Translations under genes and position numbers: made by a program
Shown: positions 53,260-63,551 of the stretch, piece after piece
Layout: every line of letters starts with the position of its first letter
How positions within the stretch are numbered: the stretch's first letter is position 1
The notes under the pieces: model-generated
Database searches by the model: none
What the model saw: the letters and a program-made list of their open reading frames with translations, nothing else
Told to the model about the DNA's origin: nothing
From: Anaeroplasma sp902783745
GTDB taxonomy: Bacteria > Bacillota_I > Bacilli_A > Acholeplasmatales > Anaeroplasmataceae
NCBI GenBank assembly: GCA_946617655.1
Contig: CAMOKL010000001.1
Coordinates: 62,001-126,000 of the forward strand
Direction: 5' to 3'
DNA length: 64,000 nucleotides

Positions 53260-55650
53260 TTACTTTAATCTAATATATGCAGGCATTAATGAACTATAAT
53301 TTGCAGATAATAAATCATATAAGTAATACTTATTCAAATCAGTTCTTTGACTAAAAACTTGATCATATGTATACTTTCTACCTTCTTTTTGTACTACTAC
53401 TTCTGAAGATGTTCCATTTGCATATGTATCTGAATTACTTTCAACAACTTTTACCCAACCTGATGGAGTTGTTGATAATTTACCACTTTGTGACCAGAAT
53501 TCAAGAATAGCGTCATATGATTCGTTTGATGTAGAAGCACTACCATATTTAGTAGTTGGTACACTTACACCCCAAATGTGCTTATCAGTACCCTTAGCTA
53601 ATGTAACAGTACCAGTTGAAATAGCTCTTTGTAAATTTAACATACCAGTTTGAGCATATGCGTTAGTAGCTGCATAATTTAATGATGCTTCACGAACTGA
53701 ACCAATACCATAAGTTGCACCAAGATATTGTCTCATGAAATCCCAGAATGATAATCCAGAATCCTTAATCCAAAGCTTTGCTTTATTACTTAATTGAGGA
53801 CTATATTCATTTAAATAATTCATAGGTTCTTCATCCCAATATTCACTTGGTCCGAAGTCATTAACATAAGTTCCCATTTGGGAGAAGATATAATCCATTA
53901 ATTGAACAGCTTTTTCTTTATTATCAGATGTTTGAGGAATACACCATGAATTACCCTTAATTGAACGGTTAGATTCAGTATATCTCATTAAAGTTTTACC
54001 AGTCTTATCTGATAACTTTTGATTTAAAACTTCATCATTTGTATAAGTACGTTGATTCCAATATGTATATGGTGGTAATACAGGTCTTATTCCAGTTACA
54101 GAATCACCCTCATATTCACCAATTCTCTTATCATCTCTTGTACCAACGTTATTTTCATCTAATGTGTTTAATGAGCCAGTTGCTGCAGTAAAATCATACA
54201 TCATAAAACCATTTGTATATCCATTAATTGAACTTACATGTCCAAATAAAGAATCTAGGTAACAAGTTTTACCTCTACCAGCTTTGATATGGAAATCATC
54301 AATTATTAAACCTTCATCATATAGTTGTGATAAATAAACTACTGCATCAAAAGTTGCTTGAGTTGTTTCTGCATTAGAAATACAACCATTTCCATCATAG
54401 TATAAGTGTCCAAATTCAGAATCAATACCTTGAACTCCAAATACACTTGCAAATTGTAAAATATTATTTATACGATTATCTTCTTCTCCTCTTGGGAATA
54501 AGATTTCGATTTCTGCATCTTCATCTCCAGTGATTACACCAGGGTTAGCTTTAATTACACGCATTAATGCGATTAATTCATCAGTATTGTAACAAGCTTG
54601 AGCTGAAATAAAGATATCAGATAAATTTGTATAAATTTGATCAACACCAGTACCAATATAGTCACCATATGCTTGATTTAAATATTCTCTAAATTGATCT
54701 GCTAATTGTAAACCTGTACAACCTTGAGCTAATAATGCATTTTGTTGCTTAATGATGTTTTCTACTTGTGGAATAATAATATTTTTTGCAGATCCATCAA
54801 CTGTAACTTTAAGTGATGTTTTTTCATTAGGATAATTATAATTATCATCCATAAAAGGCTTAAATTTAGGAGCTTGTAATACATTAGATTGAGCACCAGA
54901 ACCATTATTAGTAGAATCTCCTTGGTTTGAATCTAATATAGCTTTTACCATATCAACATCAAATACTAAAGATCTTTCATAATCGTTATATCCATCAAAA
55001 TATGGAGTATAGTATAATTTTTCATCTTCGCCTTCGCCTTGAACAATCATATCCCTAACTTCAGGATGATTAGCTAAATATGTTTCGAAATAAGGCATCT
55101 TATGAGCTTTGATATAAGGCATTAAATTTACAGCTTCACCAGAGTTACCCATAGTTGTAATATTATTTGTAGTATTATAGAATAAATCTATTTTTTCATT
55201 TGGATTATCTTGTGATGCATAACCACCTGCTTTTACAGTAGTATAATTGCTATCATCATTTTCGGCTGAATAATTAGATCCTTCTCTAATTGTTGTTTTT
55301 AAAGTTTTTTCGAAAGTTTGCCATACTGGTAATAATTGCTTTTGTGTATATGCTTGGTTTTCAACTTTATTAGAAAAAGATGATCGAGCAGTTATACCAG
55401 ATTTTGAATAATTGATACAAATATCTAATCCCTTTGTATCTTGTTCATAAACAATAGATGTTGTTGTTCCTTGACCTTGAGCTGTTGTAGTTTGGCTACT
55501 TGCAGTTGTTGTATTTGTTTTACCTGTTGTTGTGACACTTGTTGTAGTACCACCATTATTTGCATCATCAGCAGAATTACCACATGCGGCAAGAGATAAT
55601 GCAGCTACAGCTGAAGCAGAAAATAAAACAATTTTACTAATTTTTCTCAT
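53260..55650 (-). CDS. Large extracellular solute-binding lipoprotein, orphan
   Basis: 796 residues. Lipoprotein signal with lipobox LAAC (Cys near residue 23), then a ~45-residue Thr/Ser/Gln-rich spacer, then a large domain with the general look of family-1-type sugar-binding proteins (LLPVWQTFEKTLKTTIRE, KIDLFYNTTNN, GYTNGFMMYDFTA, GNSWCIPQTSDNKEKAVQLMDYIFSQ, the last typical of the hinge/C-lobe). No permease or ATPase adjoins; it is monocistronic between lepA and rnpB. It is longer than the usual 420-550 residues. Ligand unknown; carbohydrate is a family-level guess. Confidence 0.78.
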   Translation of the reverse strand: MRKISKIVLFSASAVAALSLAACGNSADDANNGGTTTSVTTTGKTNTTTASSQTTTAQGQGTTTSIVYEQDTKGLDICINYSKSGITARSSFSNKVENQAYTQKQLLPVWQTFEKTLKTTIREGSNYSAENDDSNYTTVKAGGYASQDNPNEKIDLFYNTTNNITTMGNSGEAVNLMPYIKAHKMPYFETYLANHPEVRDMIVQGEGEDEKLYYTPYFDGYNDYERSLVFDVDMVKAILDSNQGDSTNNGSGAQSNVLQAPKFKPFMDDNYNYPNEKTSLKVTVDGSAKNIIIPQVENIIKQQNALLAQGCTGLQLADQFREYLNQAYGDYIGTGVDQIYTNLSDIFISAQACYNTDELIALMRVIKANPGVITGDEDAEIEILFPRGEEDNRINNILQFASVFGVQGIDSEFGHLYYDGNGCISNAETTQATFDAVVYLSQLYDEGLIIDDFHIKAGRGKTCYLDSLFGHVSSINGYTNGFMMYDFTAATGSLNTLDENNVGTRDDKRIGEYEGDSVTGIRPVLPPYTYWNQRTYTNDEVLNQKLSDKTGKTLMRYTESNRSIKGNSWCIPQTSDNKEKAVQLMDYIFSQMGTYVNDFGPSEYWDEEPMNYLNEYSPQLSNKAKLWIKDSGLSFWDFMRQYLGATYGIGSVREASLNYAATNAYAQTGMLNLQRAISTGTVTLAKGTDKHIWGVSVPTTKYGSASTSNESYDAILEFWSQSGKLSTTPSGWVKVVESNSDTYANGTSSEVVVQKEGRKYTYDQVFSQRTDLNKYYLYDLLSANYSSLMPAYIRLK

Positions 55651-55754
55651 ACTATTCCTCCTTAATGGAACAAAAATTCAATTTAATTATATTCTAATTA
55701 AAAACAATAAACAAACATATTATATAATGAAAACGTTATTATGGTTAAAAAATT

Positions 55755-55782
55755 AAAAAAAGAGGGAAAAATTCTCTCTTTT
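55755..55782 (-). terminator. Terminator of rnpB
   Basis: Minus-strand AGAGAG / CTCTTTTTTT-type hairpin following the RNase P RNA 3' end. Confidence 0.8.
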
Positions 55783-55788
55783 CTTAAT

Positions 55789-56131
55789 TATATACAGCTT
55801 ATAAGCCATGTTTTGTACCCTTTCGGGTGGTAATCATTTATCTAAGATTTCTCTTCCTCATCGTTGCTTCGTTTCGCACTTTAAGGTTCTCCTACCAAAT
55901 TTGGATTTCTAGCTTGTGGGGTTTACCAACGTTTCATTCTAAAATTTCTTTTAGTATCGTCTCTGTGGCACTTTATGGAATACACCATATCATAAGACTT
56001 AGGTTTCTTCCGCCGTCACCATTACTGGTGCCAGACCTTATTTATTAGATCTGCGCAAACACTATATTCATCACAGAATATGCTAGCATGGACTTTCCTA
56101 ACGGTTACCCGCTCGATTACCCGGCTGTATT
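55789..56131 (-). ncRNA. rnpB: RNase P RNA
   Basis: Catalytic RNA that matures tRNA 5' ends. On the minus strand the universal core is clear: GAGCGGGTAACCGTTAGGAAAGTCCATGC near the 5' end, GGTGACGGCGGAAGAAACC in the middle, and ACAAAACATGGCTTAT near the 3' end. The 5' ATACAGC and 3' GCTGTAT pair as P1 and fix the ends. About 343 nt. Transcribed between pnp and the lipoprotein gene, followed by a terminator. Confidence 0.95.
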
Positions 56132-56162
56132 TATATTTTATAATTTATTTTAGAAAAAACAA

Positions 56163-58313
56163 TTAGTTTTTCTTTTGTGCATCTAATAATGCATCTTTTC
56201 TAGATAAGTCAATTTGACCCTTTTCATTAATATTAATGCACTTAACGATGATTTCATCATTTAATGAAACTACATCTTCACACTTTTCTACTCTTTCTTG
56301 AGCTAACTTAGAAATGTGGCATAATCCTTCACATCCAGGCCATAATTCAACGAAGCAACCATACTTCTCGATTCTTGTAACCTTACCAGTATAGATTTCA
56401 CCAACTTGTGCTTCTTTTACTGAATTTACAATATAGTCAAGACAAGCCTTTGCAGTTTCGTAATTAGAATGCATTACATAAATTCTACCATCCTGTTCAA
56501 TATCAATTTGAGCATTGTCGAATTTTGCAATTGTTTCATTAATTGTCTTTCCACCAGAACCAATTACATCCTTAATCTTATCTGGATTAATTTCTGATGT
56601 AACAACCTTTGGAGCATATTCAGAAACTTGAGGTCTAGGTTTAGCAATAGTTTGAGCCATATGGTCTAAGATTTCTAATCTACCCTTCTTAGCTTGATCT
56701 AAAGCTTCCTTTAAGATTTGATAAGAAATACCTCTTACCTTAATATCCATTTGTAATGCTGTGATACCATCCTTAGTACCTGCAACCTTAAAGTCCATAT
56801 CTCCTAAGTGATCTTCCATACCTTGGATATCAGTTAATATTGTATAGTGCTTTTCATCAGTCATGATTAAGCCCATTGCGATACCAGCAACAGGAGCCTT
56901 TAGAGGAACACCTGCAGCCATTAATGATAATGTACCTGCACAAATAGATGCTTGTGATGATGAACCATTAGATTCTAAAATATCTGATGTAACACGAATT
57001 GTATATGGGAATTCTTCAACAGAAGGAATTACATATGAAATAGCTCTTTCTGCTAAATTACCATGTCCGATTTCTCTTCTTCCTGGTGCACCATATCTAC
57101 CAGTTTCACCAACTGAATATTGAGGGAAATTATATTGAAGCATAAAACGTTTAGTTGCATCTTCATCTAATCCATCAATAGTTTGTGCATCATTCATAGG
57201 AGCAAGTGTTGTAGTACCTAAAGATTGAGTTTGTCCACGTGTAAATAATGCAGAACCATGAACTCTAGGTAAAACATCTATTCTTGATGATAAAGGTCTA
57301 ATTTCATCAACCTTTCTACCATCTGGTCTAATCTTATCAACAGCAATCATTCTTCTTACTTCGCCGTGTAAGATTTCATCTAATGTATATTGAACATTTC
57401 TTAAATATAAAGCCTTAGCTTCAGTATCCTCAACTTTAATATCACCTAAATCCTTGATGAATACTTTTTCTGAGAATTTTGCAATTGTTTCAGCATTAAC
57501 TTCATCAATTGCCTTATATCTTTCAAGCTTATCTTCAACTCTAATTGCTTTAATAAGCTTTTCTTCTGCAAAGTCCTTAACTGCCTTTTCAATATCCTTA
57601 TCAACTTGGAATAATGTAGGAACATATTTTTCCTTACCACATTCCTTAACGATTTCATTTTGGAATTCTGTTAACTTTTGAATTTCAGCATGACCGAACT
57701 TTAATGCTTCCCACATTTCATCTTCTGAAACGAACTTAGCACCAGCTTCAACCATGTTAATTGCCTTATGAGTACCTGCAACTGTTAATGAAATTGTAGT
57801 ATCTTTAACTTGTTCTGGAGTTGGGTTAATTAATAATTCACCATTAACCTTTGCAACTTCAACACCTGCAATAGGTCCTTCAAAAGGAATATCAGATATC
57901 ATTAATGCAATTGATGAACCAAGTAATGCTGCCATTGCTGGTGAGCAATCTGGATCATATGATAAAACTGTATTAATGATTTGTACTTCATTATTAAATC
58001 CATCTGCAAATAATGGACGAATAGGACGGTCAATTAAACGTGAAACTAATGTTTCATGTGTTGATGCCTTTCCTTCTCTTCTTAAATAATTTCCAGGAAT
58101 CTTTCCTGCTGCATATAACTTTTCTTGATATAATACCATTAGTGGGAAGAAGTCTGCATCAGATGCAACGTTGTTTGATACTGCTGCTGATAATACTGTA
58201 GTATCACCATACTTAACAATACAAGCACCGTTAGCCTGCTTAGCTACTTCGCCAATTTCTACTACAAGAGGACGTCCTGCCCAATTGTATTCAAAGTGCT
58301 TTACTTCACTCAT
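56163..58313 (-). CDS. pnp: Polyribonucleotide nucleotidyltransferase
   Basis: 3'-5' phosphorolytic exoribonuclease of the RNA degradation machinery. Two RNase PH domains (the second with ASICAGTLSLMAAGVPLKAPVAGIAMG), a helical linker, then the KH domain (DKIKDVIGSGGKTINET) and S1 domain (GEIYTGKVTRIEKYGCFVELWPGCEGL). The start is ATG 58313 with AAGGAG upstream; the frame extends ten codons without support. 716 residues. Lies downstream of rpsO, the conserved order, with a terminator between them. Confidence 0.97.
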   Translation of the reverse strand: MSEVKHFEYNWAGRPLVVEIGEVAKQANGACIVKYGDTTVLSAAVSNNVASDADFFPLMVLYQEKLYAAGKIPGNYLRREGKASTHETLVSRLIDRPIRPLFADGFNNEVQIINTVLSYDPDCSPAMAALLGSSIALMISDIPFEGPIAGVEVAKVNGELLINPTPEQVKDTTISLTVAGTHKAINMVEAGAKFVSEDEMWEALKFGHAEIQKLTEFQNEIVKECGKEKYVPTLFQVDKDIEKAVKDFAEEKLIKAIRVEDKLERYKAIDEVNAETIAKFSEKVFIKDLGDIKVEDTEAKALYLRNVQYTLDEILHGEVRRMIAVDKIRPDGRKVDEIRPLSSRIDVLPRVHGSALFTRGQTQSLGTTTLAPMNDAQTIDGLDEDATKRFMLQYNFPQYSVGETGRYGAPGRREIGHGNLAERAISYVIPSVEEFPYTIRVTSDILESNGSSSQASICAGTLSLMAAGVPLKAPVAGIAMGLIMTDEKHYTILTDIQGMEDHLGDMDFKVAGTKDGITALQMDIKVRGISYQILKEALDQAKKGRLEILDHMAQTIAKPRPQVSEYAPKVVTSEINPDKIKDVIGSGGKTINETIAKFDNAQIDIEQDGRIYVMHSNYETAKACLDYIVNSVKEAQVGEIYTGKVTRIEKYGCFVELWPGCEGLCHISKLAQERVEKCEDVVSLNDEIIVKCININEKGQIDLSRKDALLDAQKKN

Positions 58314-58406
58314 TACTATTTTGTCTCCTTTTTTTAATCTCACGATTTATTATAGCACAAATATTGAGATTTTCCATAATAAATAAATTATTTATTAATA
58401 AAAAAT

Positions 58407-58433
58407 GGATAACCACAATATAGGTTATCCATT
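58407..58433 (-). terminator. Terminator between rpsO and pnp
   Basis: ATGGATAACC / GGTTATCCAT, 10-bp stem followed by T5 on the minus strand. Confidence 0.88.
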
Positions 58434-58439
58434 AATTAA

Positions 58440-58706
58440 TTATCTTCTTAATCCTAACTTCTTAATTGTTTCTTCATATTCCTTAAGGTTAATCTTCTTT
58501 AAATAAGAAAGTAAAGCCTTTCTTTGACCAATCTTAGACATAAGACCACGCTTACCTTGGAAATCATGAATGTTTACTTCGAAGTGCTTGTTTAAGTTTT
58601 CGATTTCCTTTGTTAAGATTGCGATTTGAACTGATGTAGAACCAGTGTCATTTGCATTCTTACCGAAATCCTTAACGATTTGTGCCTTTTCTTCTTTTGT
58701 TAACAT
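58440..58706 (-). CDS. rpsO: 30S ribosomal protein S15
   Basis: 88 residues, standard length. The rRNA-binding signature DTGSTSVQIAILTKEIENL, HDFQGKRGL and KIGQRKALLSYLKK is complete. AGGAGG precedes it. Codon use favours C-ending codons and AAG, as expected for high expression. Confidence 0.98.
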   Translation of the reverse strand: MLTKEEKAQIVKDFGKNANDTGSTSVQIAILTKEIENLNKHFEVNIHDFQGKRGLMSKIGQRKALLSYLKKINLKEYEETIKKLGLRR

Positions 58707-58790
58707 AATTAAGTTCCTCCTATAAAATCTAAATTCACGTATAACAATGCCTAAGTTGAGGAAACTATAGACTTTGCAAACGCACGTTGA
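58707..58790 (-). promoter_or_regulatory. Leader of rpsO
   Basis: About 85 nt between the promoter and rpsO contain ACGTGCG near the 5' end and ATACGTGA closer to the ribosome site. S15 commonly represses its own mRNA through leader structures that differ between lineages; I cannot assign the exact motif here. Confidence 0.35.
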
Positions 58791-58791
58791 T

Positions 58792-58820
58792 ATTTTACAA
58801 TAAAGTTTTTAATATTGCAA
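58792..58820 (-). promoter_or_regulatory. Promoter of rpsO
   Basis: Minus-strand TTGCAA (58815-58820), 17-bp spacer, TAAAAT (58792-58797), just below the ribF stop. Confidence 0.75.
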
Positions 58821-58828
58821 GTATATTT

Positions 58829-59731
58829 TTATTCATTTGTTAAAGAATAAGAAATACATAGAACCTTATCTGTTGATAACTGTCTTTTTAATTCATCAAG
58901 AGATTGGAATTTAATCTCTCCTCTTATTCTTTGTTTAAAAAATATTTCTATATTCTTACCATATAAATCTTCATCTAATGAGAATATATTTACCTCAAGT
59001 CTTAAGATGTCTTGGAATTTAACTGTAGGATTATGGCCAATGTTACACATACCACCATATTTTTTATTGTTATATAAAACCTCTACATAATAAACTCCAG
59101 TTTCAGGTAAGAAATAATTTTTATATTCAATATTTGCAGTAGGGTATCCAAGCTTTCTACCATTTTGATTACCAGGTACAACCTTTCCTCTTATTGAATA
59201 AGGTCTTCCAAGCATCTTTTCAGCTTCACTTACATTACCAATTGATAAAAGCTCTCTTATATATGTTGTTGATACTCTTACATTTTGATAAATATATTTT
59301 TTGATTTCATAGAATTCAAAATTTTCATCTAAATCCTTAATATTACCCTCAGCATAAATACCAAATGTAAAATCATATCCACAAACACAGCTCTTAATGC
59401 CCATCTTTTTCATATTAGCCATAAATTCTTCTTTTGGCATATTCATAATTTTATCATTAAATTCAATTACAATAAGATAATCAACACCCATAGATTCAAT
59501 TATTTCAGCTTTTTTATCAATTGGTGTAATAACTGGATAATTAGGTATTTTTTTTATGAATACACTTGGATGAGGATTAAAAGTTAGTACTGCAGACTTA
59601 TAATTATGTCTTTTACATTCCTCTATTAATTTTTGATGTCCTAGATGAACTCCATCAAAATTACCTATTGCTGCGCAAACCTCTTCTGGTAATTTATGGA
59701 AATCCATATTTTTAATGAATATTGTTTTCAT
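58829..59731 (-). CDS. ribF: Bifunctional riboflavin kinase/FAD synthetase
   Basis: Makes FMN and FAD from riboflavin. N-terminal adenylyltransferase domain with GNFDGVHLGHQKLI; C-terminal kinase domain with GRPYSIRGKVVPGNQNGRKLGYPTANIE and the later MCNIGHNPTV. 300 residues, normal. Last gene of mutS2-thiN-truB-ribF, nine bases after truB. Confidence 0.96.
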   Translation of the reverse strand: MKTIFIKNMDFHKLPEEVCAAIGNFDGVHLGHQKLIEECKRHNYKSAVLTFNPHPSVFIKKIPNYPVITPIDKKAEIIESMGVDYLIVIEFNDKIMNMPKEEFMANMKKMGIKSCVCGYDFTFGIYAEGNIKDLDENFEFYEIKKYIYQNVRVSTTYIRELLSIGNVSEAEKMLGRPYSIRGKVVPGNQNGRKLGYPTANIEYKNYFLPETGVYYVEVLYNNKKYGGMCNIGHNPTVKFQDILRLEVNIFSLDEDLYGKNIEIFFKQRIRGEIKFQSLDELKRQLSTDKVLCISYSLTNE

Positions 59732-59740
59732 AGATGCCTC

Positions 59741-60586
59741 TTAAAATATTAATAATGGCTTATATATATTTTCTTCCGTTTCTTCGTAAATTGCAATATC
59801 TTTTCCTTCACATTTTACTAAAAAACAACCTTTCATAGTAGTTTGTCTTTTATCAAAAGTAACACCATTTTGTGCAAGATGTGCTCTATATTTATCTACT
59901 TCTAATACATTAAAATTAAAAAACTTTTGAATAGGTATAATATCATTTAAACTAACATCATCTAGTTTTTTAGCATTATCAATTGATAAATTTTCAATTG
60001 AAATTCTTCTTAATTCTTTCACTATTGCACAACCACCAAGTAATATACCTAAATCATGTGCATAGCTTCTAATATAAAAGCCTTTTGAAACCTTAAGTCT
60101 TATAATTGCTTTAGGATGTGTATCATCAGGAATAAAATCTATAAGCTCATAATCTAAGATTTTAACGTCACGTTCTTTTAATGTGACCTCATCTTTATCA
60201 TACTTCATAAGTTTACGTCCATTGACTTTAATTGCTGATATCATAGGAGGTAATTGCTTATCCTTTGATTTTAAAATTTCCATTTTTTCTTTTAATTCAT
60301 CTAAACTAAAAGACATTTTAATATCATTTGTTATCATAGAATCAATATCATAGCTTATTGAATCTAGGCCAAAAACTATCTCTGTAATATATTCCTTAGT
60401 ATCATAATTTAAAAGCTTTAAAAGCTTTGTTGCTTTATCTAAGGCAACAATCATTAATCCTGTTGCGTTAGGATCTAATGTACCAGAATGTCCACTTTTA
60501 GATATTCCAAATTTATATTTAATTTTATTACATAAAGAAAATGAAGTCATTTTCTTATCTTTATCTAAAAGTAAAAAACCGTCCAT
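59741..60586 (-). CDS. truB: tRNA pseudouridine-55 synthase
   Basis: Forms pseudouridine 55 in the tRNA T-loop. GKSGHSGTLDPNATGLMIVAL contains the catalytic Asp; GFYIRSYAHDLG is the second family motif. The start is ATG 60586, with AGAGG just upstream; in-frame upstream ATGs at 60604 and 60601 overlap the thiN end and are less likely. About 281 residues. truB-ribF adjacency is conserved in Firmicutes. Confidence 0.96.
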   Translation of the reverse strand: MDGFLLLDKDKKMTSFSLCNKIKYKFGISKSGHSGTLDPNATGLMIVALDKATKLLKLLNYDTKEYITEIVFGLDSISYDIDSMITNDIKMSFSLDELKEKMEILKSKDKQLPPMISAIKVNGRKLMKYDKDEVTLKERDVKILDYELIDFIPDDTHPKAIIRLKVSKGFYIRSYAHDLGILLGGCAIVKELRRISIENLSIDNAKKLDDVSLNDIIPIQKFFNFNVLEVDKYRAHLAQNGVTFDKRQTTMKGCFLVKCEGKDIAIYEETEENIYKPLLIF

Positions 60587-60587
60587 A

Positions 60588-61199
60588 TTACCTCTTGTCA
60601 TCATTAGAATATATTACTAATATTCTACCTTTTTTTATTGAAATTAAAGGATTATTAGCTACTTCATTAGAAATACCTAATGGATTATTCATTAATAAAT
60701 TAAAATCATCTAATTCATATTTAAATCCCTTAAGTGATATTATTGTATCATTTGATAAACTAAAAATTGATATAAATTTATAATTTGTTAAAGGATTAAA
60801 TGAATCCTCACTTGTTATAATAAGTGAATTATCATCCATCATTCTTAATTTTTTATTATTATATAAGTCTATCATATTAGCATAAAAATGCTCTATTCTT
60901 TTACCTTTTATACCACCATAAATAGTAATTTCATCATAATCTTTTAAATAATCTATTGCGTACTGAGTATCAGTTGAATCTTTTATTGGATTTAATTTAA
61001 TTATCTTTTTAGAATATTTTTTTATAAGTTCAAATTCAACTTCATCAACAGAATCAAAATCACCAACTGCTAAATCCATAAAAATATCATTAGATGCACA
61101 ATTTAAGGCACCTCTATCACAACCTACAATAAATGTATCCTTAATTAAATCTTTATTAATATTTTTGATATTAAATAATATAATTGATGCTTTCTTCAT
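60588..61199 (-). CDS. thiN: Thiamine pyrophosphokinase
   Basis: Converts thiamine to thiamine pyrophosphate, complementing the thiamine importer ThiT in this window. 203 residues with GCDRGALNCA, DLAVGDFDSV, KDSTDTQYAIDYL and ITIYGGIKGKRIEHFYANM, the ordered TPK motifs. It shares one base with the mutS2 stop (TAATG). Confidence 0.95.
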   Translation of the reverse strand: MKKASIILFNIKNINKDLIKDTFIVGCDRGALNCASNDIFMDLAVGDFDSVDEVEFELIKKYSKKIIKLNPIKDSTDTQYAIDYLKDYDEITIYGGIKGKRIEHFYANMIDLYNNKKLRMMDDNSLIITSEDSFNPLTNYKFISIFSLSNDTIISLKGFKYELDDFNLLMNNPLGISNEVANNPLISIKKGRILVIYSNDDKR

Positions 61200-63529
61200 T
61201 ATTTTAGCTTTACAACAGTAACACCGTTTAAGCCTTCACCTTCTCCACCATATCTCCATGATTTAGCATAAGGGCATTTCTTTAAATATTCCCACACAGC
61301 TTTTCTTATAGTACCAGTACCAAATCCATGAATAATTGATACCTCTTCAAGATTACCAAGTACAGCTTGATCTAAATATTGATCCATTAAATATTTAACA
61401 TCTTCATATCTTTTTCCTCTCAAATCTAAAGATAATGTTGCATGAGATGCACTATTATAACCGGATAATCTTTCCTTTTTCTTTGGTTTTTCTACTGGCT
61501 TTGCAGATAATTGTAAATCACTTTTCTTAAAATCCATTAAGAAATTACCCATTTTAACATAGTATTTATCTTTTTTAATTTGAGATATTGTACCATATTT
61601 TTCATATGGCTTAATATATACAAAGTCTCCTACATTTAATTCATCTAAGAATATGTCTTCTTCTTTTTCTTCAATATGTAATGAATTAGCTTTTGTCTTT
61701 AAGTTAATTAACTCATGCTCTTTAAAGTTTTCCTCACTCATATTCTTTATTTCTTGAATTAGTTTATTTGCTTCATCTTTTGCATCATCTAAAATCTTTT
61801 GTGCATCGCGTCTTGCATCAGCTAAAATTTTATCTGTCTTTTTAACTAATTCTATCTTTTCTTGCTTTAACTTATAATTTTCTTTGTTATATTTTTCAAT
61901 TTCTTTTTCTAAAGACTCTTCTTTTAATCTAAGATTATTCATCTCTTCTTCAATATTACCAATTAATACTTCATTTGAGCCTTTATTATTATTTAAATAT
62001 TCTCTTGCAGAAGATACAATTTCATCATTAATTCCAATTCTTTTTGCTATATCTAGAGCATTAGATTTACCAGGAATACCCATTAATAGCTTATATGTTG
62101 GCATTAATGTATCAGTATTAAATTCTACTGATGCGTTAATAATATCTTCATTTTCATATGCATAACTCTTTAAATCACTATAATGTGTTGTCGCAATTAC
62201 AAGTGAATTCTTATTTTTTAAATAATTAATTATAGATATTGCAAGACTTGAACCTTCTTTAGGGTCAGTACCTGAACCTAATTCATCTAATAAAATTAAT
62301 GATCTATCATCAGATTCATTAATAATTTTAGATATTTTAGTCATATGACTTGAGAATGTGGATAATGATTGTTCAATTGATTGTTCATCCCCAATATCTG
62401 CCATAATGTTTTTAAAATATCCAAATTCTGAATCTTGTGATAGCGGAACCATTAAACCATTATATGCCATCAAATGTAATAAGCCTGTAGTTTTTAATGA
62501 TACAGTTTTACCACCTGTATTAGGACCTGTAATTATAATACATTTTTGTTTATGTCCTAAATTTATATTTAAAGGTACACATTTAGCTTTATCAATTAAT
62601 GGATGTAATGCATTTTTTAAATTAAATTTCTTATCATCTATAACTTTTGCTAAAGAATAACCTAAATCTTTACCCATTTTAGCTTTTGCATAAATAATAT
62701 CTAATGACTTAATTGATGAAACCATATTCATTAATTCATCAGATTGTGCTGATACAAGTAAAGTTAAATTCTTCAATATTATTTCTATTTCTTTCTTTTC
62801 TTGAGCCTGATATTGATCAATTTGATTTTGTGTTGGAATTATTTCTTCAGGTTCAATATATACAGTCGTTGATGATGAAGAAATATCATGAATAATTCCT
62901 TTAAAAGTATTTTTATATTCAACCTTAACAGGAAGACACATTCTAAAATCTCTTTGTACAATAATAGGTTCAGTAAGCATTTTAGATCTTGTTTGAATTA
63001 ATTCAGTTAATTTAGTACGTAATCTAGCTTCTAAGCTTTTCTTACTCCTTCTACATACAAATAATTCTCTTGAAGCATTATCTAATATTTCACCGTCTAA
63101 TGATATTGCAAGCTCGATAGATGATTTTAATGTTGCTTCATCTATAAATGCATCATAATAAGGACGTTGGAATTTAGTATCTAATAAATTAGATATTTGT
63201 TTTAAGAATCTTTTTAATTCAATTGAATTCTTTATTAATTCATTTACTAATAATAATTCTTTAGCTGATAATATTGCACCCTTTGATGCTTTCATTAATA
63301 TTTCATCAATACCACTTAAATCATAAATAGGTGCACTATCAAGCTTAATTATTGAATCATATGCCTCAGATACTTCATTTTGCATTTTTAAAATATTAGA
63401 ATAAGAATAATCTAGATTTTCATATTTTAATATTTCATTCTTAGAAAAATCACATATTGCATAATTAACTAACTTATTAATGATTTTATTAAATTCTAAT
63501 GTTAAAAAATCATACATATTTATTACCAT
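61199..63529 (-). CDS. mutS2: Endonuclease MutS2
   Basis: MutS-family ATPase with a C-terminal Smr nuclease domain; acts against recombination intermediates and, in Bacilli, on collided ribosomes (RqcU). Walker A TGPNTGGKT, LLDELGSGTDPKEG, long coiled coil (about 515-620), and Smr domain with LDLRGKRYEDV and HGFGTGTIRKAV. 776 residues. An alternative start five codons in (63517) is possible. Confidence 0.96.
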   Translation of the reverse strand: MVINMYDFLTLEFNKIINKLVNYAICDFSKNEILKYENLDYSYSNILKMQNEVSEAYDSIIKLDSAPIYDLSGIDEILMKASKGAILSAKELLLVNELIKNSIELKRFLKQISNLLDTKFQRPYYDAFIDEATLKSSIELAISLDGEILDNASRELFVCRRSKKSLEARLRTKLTELIQTRSKMLTEPIIVQRDFRMCLPVKVEYKNTFKGIIHDISSSSTTVYIEPEEIIPTQNQIDQYQAQEKKEIEIILKNLTLLVSAQSDELMNMVSSIKSLDIIYAKAKMGKDLGYSLAKVIDDKKFNLKNALHPLIDKAKCVPLNINLGHKQKCIIITGPNTGGKTVSLKTTGLLHLMAYNGLMVPLSQDSEFGYFKNIMADIGDEQSIEQSLSTFSSHMTKISKIINESDDRSLILLDELGSGTDPKEGSSLAISIINYLKNKNSLVIATTHYSDLKSYAYENEDIINASVEFNTDTLMPTYKLLMGIPGKSNALDIAKRIGINDEIVSSAREYLNNNKGSNEVLIGNIEEEMNNLRLKEESLEKEIEKYNKENYKLKQEKIELVKKTDKILADARRDAQKILDDAKDEANKLIQEIKNMSEENFKEHELINLKTKANSLHIEEKEEDIFLDELNVGDFVYIKPYEKYGTISQIKKDKYYVKMGNFLMDFKKSDLQLSAKPVEKPKKKERLSGYNSASHATLSLDLRGKRYEDVKYLMDQYLDQAVLGNLEEVSIIHGFGTGTIRKAVWEYLKKCPYAKSWRYGGEGEGLNGVTVVKLK

Positions 63530-63551
63530 TTAAAGAAAAATATAGGTCACC

